Below the pieces are notes generated by a model, which was not told where the DNA came from, did no database searches, and saw only the letters and a program-made list of their open reading frames with translations. From NCBI GenBank assembly GCA_902796465.1, contig CADBPK010000019.1:1-7409 (forward strand): 7,409 bases of DNA, read 5' to 3'. Positions 1 to 6,426 of the stretch are shown here, piece by piece. The position numbers and the translations under genes are program-made. The stretch's first letter is position 1. Each line of letters opens with the position of its first letter. Origin of the DNA: an uncultured Erysipelotrichaceae bacterium (GTDB taxonomy: Bacteria > Bacillota_I > Bacilli_A > Erysipelotrichales > Erysipelotrichaceae).

Positions 1-470
1 ACATCATGTTCTTTCCAGTCACCGCCGTTGTTGCTGTGGTTGAGGATCAGCGGCTGCATGTTGTCCATTGCGTGGGCGTATCTGGATTCCGGTGTTTCCG
101 CTGCTTCAAATTCGTCAAACAGCGCTGTGAGTTCCGCTTTCTGATCTTCGGGCAGAAGGGAAAAGATTCTTTCCTTTGCGGCATTTTCCCTTTCCTTCTG
201 TGTTTTCAGTCCTTCTTCATCATATGCGTAGGTATCGCCGGCATCGATCTCCACGATATCGTGGATCAGGCACATCATCATAACTTTGGCGATATCCACT
301 TCCTCATTTGCGTATTCTTTCAGAAGGTAAGCCATGACGGACATATGCCAGGCATGTTCCGCGTCATTTTCCCTTCTGCCGTGAGAAGAGAGATGTGTCT
401 GCCGGAATATGTTTTTTTCCTTATCTATTTCCAGGACAAAATCCAGCTGCTTCTTCAGTCTTTCATTCAT
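1..470 (-). CDS. HD-domain phosphohydrolase, YfbR/HDDC2-like (3' end missing)
   Basis: Partial gene: 156 codons are visible from the ATG at 468-470, then the frame runs off the left edge without a stop. It resembles the HD_3 group that includes E. coli YfbR and human HDDC2, metal-dependent 5'-deoxynucleotidases of about 200 residues that remove phosphate from deoxynucleoside monophosphates in the cytoplasm. Residues matching the YfbR metal and catalytic set are visible: His39 (in AEHAW), His70-Asp71 (in LIHDIVEIDAGD), Glu74, Asp79 and Asp136 (in AMDNMQP). The start is supported by AAAGGA at 478-483, seven bases upstream. It follows the HAD gene after a 16-nt gap and is presumably the third gene of that operon. 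The family match is firm. The nucleotide substrate is inference, because other HD_3 proteins of this type have unknown substrates. Confidence 0.85.
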   Translation of the reverse strand, partial: MNERLKKQLDFVLEIDKEKNIFRQTHLSSHGRRENDAEHAWHMSVMAYLLKEYANEEVDIAKVMMMCLIHDIVEIDAGDTYAYDEEGLKTQKERENAAKERIFSLLPEDQKAELTALFDEFEAAETPESRYAHAMDNMQPLILNHSNNGGDWKEHD

Positions 471-477
471 AGGCTTT

Positions 478-483
478 TCCTTT
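478..483 (-). promoter_or_regulatory. Ribosome binding site of the HD-domain gene
   Basis: AAAGGA reads on the minus strand seven bases before the ATG at 468-470. It fixes the start of a gene whose far end is outside the window. It sits in the 16-nt gap after the HAD stop codon, which has no room for a separate promoter. Confidence 0.6.
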
Positions 484-486
484 GTC

Positions 487-1260
487 TTACTGTATCAGGC
501 CGAAGTGGATCAGTGCCTTCTCCACCCCGTCGTGTTCCACATCATCCGTTATATAGTCAGCGATCTCCTTCAGTTCTTCCGCGGCATTTCCCATGGCTAC
601 AGCGAGAGAAACGTGTTCCAGCATCTGCCTGTCATTTCCGCCGTCTCCGAATGCCATCGTTTCCGAAAGATCAATGCCGTAGTATTTCAGAAGCTGGTCA
701 ATACCATTCTGCTTTGTTCCGCCGATCGGTGAAATATCGCAGAACGAAGGATGCCATCTGGCACTGGTGCAGCGGGTCAGTTTTTTCATCAGTTCCTTCT
801 CTTCATCTTCACTGATAAAAGCCATACACTGATAGATCTTTTCATGCAGGACACCGGAAACATCACCGGCCGGATGATTGTCATTCTTCGTGATGGAATG
901 GATCAGGTCCACACGTTCATCACGGTAGTTGAATATCTTGTTGTGCTCCATGGTAAAGCCGCATGGAAAAGGATGTTTCTCAAGTTCTTCCAGAAGGATG
1001 GCAAGATCTTCCTGCGGCACGGTATTCTCGTAGATGACCTTGTCATCAACGTAACAGTACTGTCCGTTCAGTGTTATATATCCGTCAAAGGTCAGGCCTT
1101 CAAGGCAGGAGAGACCATCTTTCCCTCTGCCTGTCGCGATGAAAACACGGATGCCGTTTTCCCTCAGCTTCTGCAGTGCCCTGCGTGCCGAATCCGGTAT
1201 CTCATGTGTCTCAAAGCTGACCAGTGTACCGTCTATATCAAAGAAAACTGCCTTAATCAT
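487..1260 (-). CDS. Cof-type HAD-IIB family phosphatase
   Basis: Predicted cytoplasmic phosphatase of 257 residues, normal length for the Cof/HAD-IIB family, which dephosphorylates sugar phosphates, nucleotides or cofactors. All four HAD motifs are present: motif I DIDGT with nucleophile Asp8 and acid/base Asp10, motif II ATGR (residues 42-45), motif III Lys183 (in GGTKQNG), and motif IV GDGGND with Asp206 and Asp210. A C2-type cap lies between motifs II and III, about residues 80-180. The frame is open 13 codons further upstream, to 1299. The ATG at 1258-1260 is preferred because it starts directly at the conserved MIKAVFFDIDGT and has GGAGG five bases upstream. It overlaps the ROK stop by 8 nt, so coupled translation is likely. 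Pairing with a sugar kinase homologue suggests a sugar-phosphate substrate, but this family is promiscuous and the substrate cannot be read from sequence. Confidence 0.92.
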   Translation of the reverse strand: MIKAVFFDIDGTLVSFETHEIPDSARRALQKLRENGIRVFIATGRGKDGLSCLEGLTFDGYITLNGQYCYVDDKVIYENTVPQEDLAILLEELEKHPFPCGFTMEHNKIFNYRDERVDLIHSITKNDNHPAGDVSGVLHEKIYQCMAFISEDEEKELMKKLTRCTSARWHPSFCDISPIGGTKQNGIDQLLKYYGIDLSETMAFGDGGNDRQMLEHVSLAVAMGNAAEELKEIADYITDDVEHDGVEKALIHFGLIQ

Positions 1261-2212
1261 TTTTTCCTCCGTAGTGAAGAAGCCAGTTATATGCTGCACC
1301 GATCATATTGGCTTCTGAGCTGAAATGACATACATCAATATCACATAATGGAATCCCGAATGCTTCCAGCATGGCGCAGGCATCACGGAATTTTGCTTTC
1401 AGATCCCGGATGAAGCGTTGGTTTTTACTGACACCGCCGCCGATGACGATCTTTTCCGGATCCAGTGTCATTTTCATATTGAAGAGGACAAGCGTCAGAT
1501 TGTCCAGCCAGCTGTCATAAACTGCCAGTGTTTCCGGATCTTCATTTTCGATCCATTCGAATACTTCTTTTCCGCCGATCCGTTTTTTATTTGCATCAAT
1601 TTTGATATCGGTATTAAAGGATGACACTTCAAAATCTGCCGGATCCATTTTCTTCGCAGCTGCGACCTGCATCAGAAAACTGCTCATCCCTGCCGCTGCT
1701 GCAGCGCAGTTTGACATATCATAATTCCCCGGCTTCATCATGATGCCGCTGATCTCTCCGGAAGCGAAATGCCCGCCCTTCCGCAACTTGCCGTCCATGA
1801 CGATGGCACCGCCGAGCCCGCTGCCGATGATGCAGGCTGCCGCATTTTCTATACCCTGCAGGGAACCTTTCCACAATTCTGCCAGGATGGCTGCTTTTCC
1901 GTCATTTTCCACAGAAACAGGTTTATCGATAAAGTCCAGAAGTTCCGGAATGTTCTTTCCGCCCAGGATCGCAGTATACGCACCGGCAGATGCCGCATAT
2001 CCGGCTTCACTGTTTATTACACCCGGCATGGAAATGGCAACACCATCAATATCTTCCGCAAACTGCTCATAGATCTTTCTTGTTGTATCATAGTATTCCT
2101 GCACACTGCCGAGCGGTGCCGGCACTGTTCCGGTTTTCGTGATTACCGCATTTTCATCAGTGATTCCGTATTTAATATATGTACCGCCATAATCGAATGT
2201 AAGTAACCGCAT
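1253..2212 (-). CDS. ROK-family sugar kinase homologue lacking the zinc motif
   Basis: A 319-residue protein, usual length for ROK (repressor, ORF, kinase) sugar kinases, with no N-terminal helix-turn-helix, so a kinase type rather than a repressor. ASKHA-fold landmarks are in order: phosphate-1 motif FDYGGTYIKYG (6-16), DGVAISMPGVIN (56-67), VENDGKAA with presumed catalytic base Asp104, the adenosine/glycine loop IGSGLGGAIV (129-138), and IVIGGGVSKN near the C-terminus (255-264). The usual GEIGH histidine and the CxCGxxGCxE zinc site are absent. The matching region reads GEISGI (152-157), then one Cys at 169 followed by a run of alanines. Likely reaction: ATP-dependent phosphorylation of a free sugar or glycoside; substrate unknown. 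The start at 2210-2212 is chosen over 2245 because AAGAGG precedes it by seven bases. It is the first gene of a three-gene operon, behind the glycan-operon terminator. Confidence 0.88.
   Translation of the reverse strand: MRLLTFDYGGTYIKYGITDENAVITKTGTVPAPLGSVQEYYDTTRKIYEQFAEDIDGVAISMPGVINSEAGYAASAGAYTAILGGKNIPELLDFIDKPVSVENDGKAAILAELWKGSLQGIENAAACIIGSGLGGAIVMDGKLRKGGHFASGEISGIMMKPGNYDMSNCAAAAAGMSSFLMQVAAAKKMDPADFEVSSFNTDIKIDANKKRIGGKEVFEWIENEDPETLAVYDSWLDNLTLVLFNMKMTLDPEKIVIGGGVSKNQRFIRDLKAKFRDACAMLEAFGIPLCDIDVCHFSSEANMIGAAYNWLLHYGGKND
1266..1270 (-). promoter_or_regulatory. Ribosome binding site deciding the HAD start
   Basis: A strong GGAGG on the minus strand lies five bases upstream of the ATG at 1258-1260, inside the end of the ROK gene. 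It favours this start over the in-frame upstream ATG at 1297-1299, which would add 13 unconserved residues in front of the HAD motif I strand. Confidence 0.75.
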
Positions 2213-2219
2213 AAATATA

Positions 2220-2225
2220 CCTCTT
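2220..2225 (-). promoter_or_regulatory. Ribosome binding site deciding the ROK start
   Basis: AAGAGG on the minus strand, seven bases before the ATG at 2210-2212. It lies inside the longer open frame that begins at 2245 and argues that the additional 11 basic residues of that frame are not translated. Confidence 0.7.
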
Positions 2226-2235
2226 TTCTTTCTCA

Positions 2236-2264
2236 ATCGTATCACAGATTACCACCGCTCCAAA
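2236..2264 (-). promoter_or_regulatory. Possible sigma-A promoter of the ROK-HAD-HD operon
   Basis: A minus-strand TACGAT at 2236-2241 could be a -10 box. TTTGGA at 2259-2264 lies 17 bases upstream as a weak -35 (three of six matches). A promoter is expected here because the preceding operon terminates at 2263-2292 and the ROK gene starts at 2212. The match is poor, so this is a positional candidate, not a clear signal. No operator or riboswitch-like structure is apparent in this gap. Confidence 0.3.
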
Positions 2265-2292
2265 ATAAATAAAAAGCCGCATATCCTGCGGC
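2263..2292 (-). terminator. Rho-independent terminator of the glycan operon
   Basis: A perfect 6-bp inverted repeat, GCCGCA (2276-2281) and TGCGGC (2287-2292), has a five-base loop. On the minus-strand transcript it is followed at once by a U-rich tail, UUUUUAUUUAUUUU (2262-2275). The hairpin begins six bases after the TGA of the DUF4422 gene. On the plus strand there is no T-tract after the stem, so it acts in one direction only. Confidence 0.9.
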
Positions 2293-2298
2293 CTGATT

Positions 2299-3111
2299 TC
2301 AGAAACTCTTAGTATATTTTCTGCCGAATAATTTGGCGCTGATGAATGAAGAGATCTTTTTGATCCAGTTCACTTTCCCGGCATAGAAATACGGAATCTC
2401 GCAGATATCCCCCGGTTTCATTTGACCGGATGACAGCTGTCTGAGCAGCCAGACATTGAACAGCCTTTCGGCAACTCTGCCCGGATATCGTTTTTCAAAA
2501 TCTGTCAGTCCTTCCGATCCGAACCGTTCTTTCAGTTCAAAGAGAATGTCAAACAGCCATGTACAATACGCGTCTGCCAGAGGTTTCGGGGCAATAAACA
2601 TATTGAACATATACCCTTCCCGCCGTGCCATGAAATCATCATAATCCGGAAGATATTCCGGACACTTTTCCGCGATCACTTCACGGCACATGTCCAGCTG
2701 TTTTCCGTCAAACGTATGATCATAATGGGAATAGATCGTTTCGATATAATATCTGCGCTTTTTTGGAACAATGATCTTATGTGTATACAGCAGCGGCTTC
2801 AGTTCTTTTTCCTTCAGTACGCTTCCGAGAGGATCACGGCGGATCTTGTTTCTGCTTCTTTCAAGCGTGAAATACCTGCGGTAATGGACAAGTCCGATAT
2901 AGCGGCAGTCCAGGTTTTTCCATGCCCAGTACAGACCTGTCAGTTCGGAAAAAGCACTGTTCATCCCGCTGATATTGTCTCCGGTGTCATCCCGTACAAA
3001 ACCGATATCTTCTTTTCCTTCCGCACCGACATGAACCGGCAGGTACATCGGATCCTGCGGCACTTCTGATTTCTTATGGCACGCAACCAGAATCTGTATA
3101 TCCCTGCTCAT
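2299..3111 (-). CDS. DUF4422 glycosyltransferase of capsule/exopolysaccharide synthesis
   Basis: A 270-residue protein matching the DUF4422 family, which occurs in capsule and exopolysaccharide clusters and is presumed to transfer sugars. Family signatures visible are ILVACHKK (7-14), the PMYLPVHVGA block (21-30), GDNIS (44-48), ELTGLYWAWKN (56-66), YIGLVHYRRYF (71-81), YMFNMFIAPK (167-176) and GRVAERLFNVWLL (211-223). There is no membrane segment and the C-terminus is basic, so it is probably cytoplasmic and perhaps membrane-associated. The chosen ATG at 3109-3111 shares one base with the TAA of the upstream gene (TAATG) and has GGGAG seven bases upstream. The open frame extends 22 codons further to 3177, but that part overlaps the upstream coding region and precedes the family's first conserved strand. 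It is the last gene before the terminator. Donor and acceptor sugars are unknown. Confidence 0.9.
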   Translation of the reverse strand: MSRDIQILVACHKKSEVPQDPMYLPVHVGAEGKEDIGFVRDDTGDNISGMNSAFSELTGLYWAWKNLDCRYIGLVHYRRYFTLERSRNKIRRDPLGSVLKEKELKPLLYTHKIIVPKKRRYYIETIYSHYDHTFDGKQLDMCREVIAEKCPEYLPDYDDFMARREGYMFNMFIAPKPLADAYCTWLFDILFELKERFGSEGLTDFEKRYPGRVAERLFNVWLLRQLSSGQMKPGDICEIPYFYAGKVNWIKKISSFISAKLFGRKYTKSF

Positions 3112-5204
3112 TACTGCGCTCCCTGTTTCGTAAATACGGAAATGAATGTCTTGAAGAAGATCTTGATATCTGTCCATAGATTCTGATGATCGATATAGTA
3201 CATTTCCATCTTCTGCCGCTCACCTGTTTCATAAGTGGCGTTATTGCGGGCATATGCCTGCCAGTAGCCTGTCAGACCGGGTTTCGCGCTGAGGAACTTG
3301 GCGATCATGTTTCCGTACTTTTCAGTCTCTTCCATGACGATCGGACGCGGCCCGATAATGGACATGGATCCGCCGAGAATATTGAACAGCTGCGGCAGTT
3401 CGTCCAGACTCGTCTTGCGCAGGAATCTACCGAGTTTCAGAATACGTGGATCATTGTCGATCTTGAACTCTCTCTGATACTGGGACAGCTGTTCCGGTGT
3501 CAGAAGTTTTTCAAGATCACCGGCATCCATACGCATACTGCGGAATTTATATACACGGATCTTCTTCCCATGGAGCCCGATGCGTTCATGCCCGTAGAGC
3601 GGCGTTCCTCCGTCATCCGCTATAACCAGCATTGCGATCACCAGCATAACAGGAGAAAGGATAATGATACCGGCCGCTGAAAGTATGATATCAACCAGCC
3701 GTTTGAAACCGAGATAAGCCATGAAAGACGGTGTCTTTTTTTCTGTATATGCCGAACGGTCATATTCCATCGGCATTCTCTCGATATTGTAATCCCGGAT
3801 AAATGCGAGTTCTTCCTCTGCCTCTGCCCTTGTAAACCGGCGGGAAGACTGCAGCGTGATATACCGAAAGAACATCGTCATGAAAATAGAAAGATCTTTT
3901 ACGATGTTCCAGTCGCTGACATATTCCTGGTCCATAGCGGCAATTTCCGAAGAACTCTTTGATTTTTCCGAACTCCAGTATCCGACGATACCCGGCGGGA
4001 CAGAAAGATTGCCGCGCTGTTTTGTGCTCATCTTCAGGAATTCAGGCAGCGATGGTGCCTTTGGTCCGAAGAAGCTCATTTCCGATGACAGGACATTCAG
4101 GATCTCCGGCAGGCCGTCCAGATGCAGCACCTTCAGGAAGGTGCCGATCGCAGTCAGCGGAAGTTTCTTTGCACGGATCTTTTCATCCGCGTCCAGCCTG
4201 TAGATACGGAAACGATACTGATAGAAACGATGTCCGTTTTTGCCGACACGGATGCGACGTATCATAACAGTGCCGGGTGATTCAAACAGGTCAAAGATCC
4301 ATGTGATCACGAATACCACAATAAACACCGGAAGCAGCAGAAGGCCAAGCAGGATGTCGCACAGACGCTTCATGAGCATCTGTCTCTTCGGCATCGGCAT
4401 TGCCATATGATAACTGATGACAGCACAGTCTCCGATCTGATCCAGCTTGCGGTAGGAATCAGATGTATCGTACTGGTCAATATACAGATGGACCGGTTTT
4501 CCCATTCTGCGGAATTCACGGATCCATGAAGAAACAGTTGAAGAAGGCATATCCACCGGCAGCAGCATTACAGAATCCGCATCGATCTTCAGGATATCCT
4601 CCTGGATATGCATCGGATCGGATACGATCTCGATCCCGCTGACAGATTCACCTTTGGCATGCCGGTCTGTGATAACCGCACCAACCAGTGAAAACCGCCA
4701 GTCGACAGAACTCTGGATCTTGTGGATGACCTGGTCAGCGGCTTCATAGTTGCCGACGATCAGGATCTTTTCCGCGTATTTGCTGTTCTGATAGCGGGCA
4801 AATACGATTTTTTTCATCAAGACACGCGCCGCAAAATCCACGATCAGGAAGATGCCCGCAAATATTGCAATGAATACACGGGAATAGGCTTCCGATGCCT
4901 TGGTGAAAAACATATATGTCTGCATCAGAACAACGACATATACGATCATTTTCGCTGATGCGATAAATTCCCTTGTGGTGCTGCGTTTCAGATACTGTTC
5001 GTCATTGTATAAGGACATGATATTGGTGATGATATACGCAATGATCGCCACCAGCATCAGTCTCTGATAAACCTCCCCCATCATCGGCTTCCAGGTATTG
5101 ACAAACGAGAAGCGGATCTTCTGGGCAAGCATAAAAGAGAGGATACAGGAAATAATATCCACAAAATTGACGAGATATAATGTATAGCGTTTCAGATTAC
5201 TCAT
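3111..5204 (-). CDS. WbaP-type sugar-1-phosphate transferase with two tandem catalytic domains
   Basis: A 697-residue membrane enzyme expected to transfer a sugar phosphate from a UDP-sugar to undecaprenyl phosphate, the priming step of glycan assembly. Layout: about four N-terminal membrane helices (roughly 8-28, 48-66, 84-101, 107-127); a Rossmann-like domain from about 145 (ILIVGNYEAADQVI) to 265; a hydrophobic helix (283-305) with sugar-transferase copy 1 (about 276-450); a linker (451-497); then re-entrant helix (503-529) with copy 2 (about 498-692). Copy 2 is complete: ERIG (540-543), YKFRSM (552-557), DPRI (585-588), LDELPQL with Asp601-Glu602, IGPRP (617-621), KPGLTGYWQ (641-649). Copy 1 has DGLPEI (363-368), RFRIY and GPKA, so it lacks the catalytic Glu. 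WbaP-like proteins are usually about 470 residues; the excess equals one added domain. It overlaps the upstream gene by 8 nt, with AGAGG at 5211-5215. The priming sugar is unknown. Confidence 0.92.
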   Translation of the reverse strand: MSNLKRYTLYLVNFVDIISCILSFMLAQKIRFSFVNTWKPMMGEVYQRLMLVAIIAYIITNIMSLYNDEQYLKRSTTREFIASAKMIVYVVVLMQTYMFFTKASEAYSRVFIAIFAGIFLIVDFAARVLMKKIVFARYQNSKYAEKILIVGNYEAADQVIHKIQSSVDWRFSLVGAVITDRHAKGESVSGIEIVSDPMHIQEDILKIDADSVMLLPVDMPSSTVSSWIREFRRMGKPVHLYIDQYDTSDSYRKLDQIGDCAVISYHMAMPMPKRQMLMKRLCDILLGLLLLPVFIVVFVITWIFDLFESPGTVMIRRIRVGKNGHRFYQYRFRIYRLDADEKIRAKKLPLTAIGTFLKVLHLDGLPEILNVLSSEMSFFGPKAPSLPEFLKMSTKQRGNLSVPPGIVGYWSSEKSKSSSEIAAMDQEYVSDWNIVKDLSIFMTMFFRYITLQSSRRFTRAEAEEELAFIRDYNIERMPMEYDRSAYTEKKTPSFMAYLGFKRLVDIILSAAGIIILSPVMLVIAMLVIADDGGTPLYGHERIGLHGKKIRVYKFRSMRMDAGDLEKLLTPEQLSQYQREFKIDNDPRILKLGRFLRKTSLDELPQLFNILGGSMSIIGPRPIVMEETEKYGNMIAKFLSAKPGLTGYWQAYARNNATYETGERQKMEMYYIDHQNLWTDIKIFFKTFISVFTKQGAQ
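3119..3123 (-). promoter_or_regulatory. Ribosome binding site deciding the DUF4422 start
   Basis: GGGAG on the minus strand lies seven bases before the ATG at 3109-3111, inside the last codons of the phosphotransferase gene. With the TAATG stop-start overlap it indicates coupled translation and sets the start. Confidence 0.7.
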
Positions 5205-6426
5205 TCCTGACCTCTTTACGGAAAATACGGAGAATATCCCTGTTTTCCGTCATGACAGCTGTACACATCATCAGCGTCAGCGGATATGTGTACGGCATGA
5301 AGGTATGATACTCCAGAACGGAAGATAATAAAAGCACTGCGATAATAATGATGCCGTATATGTTTTTCTTCCGGATCTGTGTATAGAACATATAAATAAA
5401 ACCAAGCGTAAACAGAATCTCAAACAGGATCCCGTAATCAACGGTATCTTTCACAAAGGAAAAATCGATCCAGTTGTAATCACTTCCCATCCCCTCACCG
5501 GTAAAGCCGGAGCCGACCCAGTCAAGGTATGTACCGAACAGGTGCAGTCCTGTTTCGGATACGACCTGATGCGCGACACGGAGACGGCCGCTCAGGATAC
5601 TGTTCAGTTTATGCAGGAAAGCATTGTCCGGATTGTATAAGAATGTCAGAAGGAACGGGACACCTGTTACAAACACTGTATAAACTGAGCACATCCACAG
5701 GCGGATCTTCCCGGTAATCTTTTCATGATTAAGACAGGCAGCCGCAGCAAGTGTGGATGCCAGAATGATCATAAAGAAATCATTGCGGGCATTCGTCAGT
5801 TCAAACATCAGGAGATTCGCCAGGTTGATCATCAGATAGTCCGGTATTCTGAACGAATCTTTTTTCAGATAGATATACATCAGGACGATGAAAAAGAAAT
5901 GACCGTGAAAATCCAGCGGATAAATATATCCGAGTGACTGGCGTATCATATCACTGCCTGTCCTGCCGATCGTGACCTGTTCCTTTATGCCGAGATGAAA
6001 CAGGACGATGGTCAGGATCATGAAGAGAATATGCACAAAAAAGATACCGGTGATATGTTTGTCAAATCCCGTATCCGCGATCCCTGTCAGCATCACCAGG
6101 AAGATCAGCGGCTGCATATGCGATGTGGACAGAAAGATGCCCAGCGCAACGACGCCGCATACCAGAAGAAGAGCATGATCCGCAATCCATCCGGTTATCG
6201 CGGAAAAATATGATATGCCCGGTCTTTCTTCGTGATATCTGACAACGCTCCAGTAAACTGTATCAAATGCCAGCATGAGAAAAAGCGCGTATGCGGGAAT
6301 ACGCATCTTCTTCATGAAAAACATTTCAGTTTCCGTATATTTAGTAAGCCACGGCAGAGAGACCGCATAGTAAAACATAAGTGTCAGTGTTGCGATCTTT
6401 GCCTTGTGATCATGCAGAAATTTCAT
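5197..6426 (-). CDS. Wzy-like polysaccharide repeat-unit polymerase (polytopic membrane protein)
   Basis: A 409-residue, very hydrophobic protein with about eleven or twelve predicted membrane helices (for example 45-62, 84-100, 126-145, 174-188, 215-231, 243-265, 330-349, 357-371, 377-393). A longer hydrophilic loop at about 266-327 fits the large outer loop of Wzy polymerases. Motifs of the type seen in Firmicutes Wzy proteins are visible: SLGYIYPLDFHGH (164-176), LTNARNDFFMIIL (210-222) and SGRLRVA (279-285). Such proteins join lipid-linked repeat units at the outer face of the membrane. Neighbouring glycosyltransferases and a priming phosphotransferase support this role. An ATG at 6436-6438 would add four residues, but AGGAG at 6431-6435 sits four bases before the ATG at 6424-6426, which is therefore preferred. 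It overlaps the upstream gene by 17 nt. Wzy sequences are poorly conserved, so an O-antigen ligase-like role is an alternative. Confidence 0.78.
   Translation of the reverse strand: MKFLHDHKAKIATLTLMFYYAVSLPWLTKYTETEMFFMKKMRIPAYALFLMLAFDTVYWSVVRYHEERPGISYFSAITGWIADHALLLVCGVVALGIFLSTSHMQPLIFLVMLTGIADTGFDKHITGIFFVHILFMILTIVLFHLGIKEQVTIGRTGSDMIRQSLGYIYPLDFHGHFFFIVLMYIYLKKDSFRIPDYLMINLANLLMFELTNARNDFFMIILASTLAAAACLNHEKITGKIRLWMCSVYTVFVTGVPFLLTFLYNPDNAFLHKLNSILSGRLRVAHQVVSETGLHLFGTYLDWVGSGFTGEGMGSDYNWIDFSFVKDTVDYGILFEILFTLGFIYMFYTQIRKKNIYGIIIIAVLLLSSVLEYHTFMPYTYPLTLMMCTAVMTENRDILRIFRKEVRNE
5211..5215 (-). promoter_or_regulatory. Ribosome binding site of the sugar phosphotransferase gene
   Basis: AGAGG on the minus strand, six bases before the ATG at 5202-5204 and inside the end of the Wzy-like gene. 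The start lies in the octamer ATGAGTAA, where it overlaps the upstream stop. Confidence 0.6.

Noticed and set aside
6..815. A 269-codon open frame on the plus strand
   Set aside because: It lies antisense to the HD and HAD genes, both of which have full family motifs. Its translation is rich in Phe, Cys and His with no recognisable domain, and it has no Shine-Dalgarno support. It is a shadow frame.
751..1323. A 190-codon open frame on the plus strand
   Set aside because: It is antisense to the HAD gene and the ROK 3' end, has no recognisable motif, and is explained by codon bias of the real genes.
2213..2245. Eleven-residue N-terminal extension of the ROK protein from the ATG at 2245
   Set aside because: The extension would translate through the AAGAGG site and give a basic stretch before the conserved phosphate-binding strand, which normally starts within a few residues of the N-terminus.
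2263..2292. A bidirectional terminator
   Set aside because: Only the minus-strand transcript has a U-rich tail. The plus-strand side is followed by CTGATTTC, and no plus-strand gene is present.
3129..4379. The doubled sugar-transferase domain as an assembly duplication or two genes joined by error
   Set aside because: The two copies are widely diverged in protein and DNA, the frame is continuous, and the linker is coding. A misassembled repeat would give near-identical copies.
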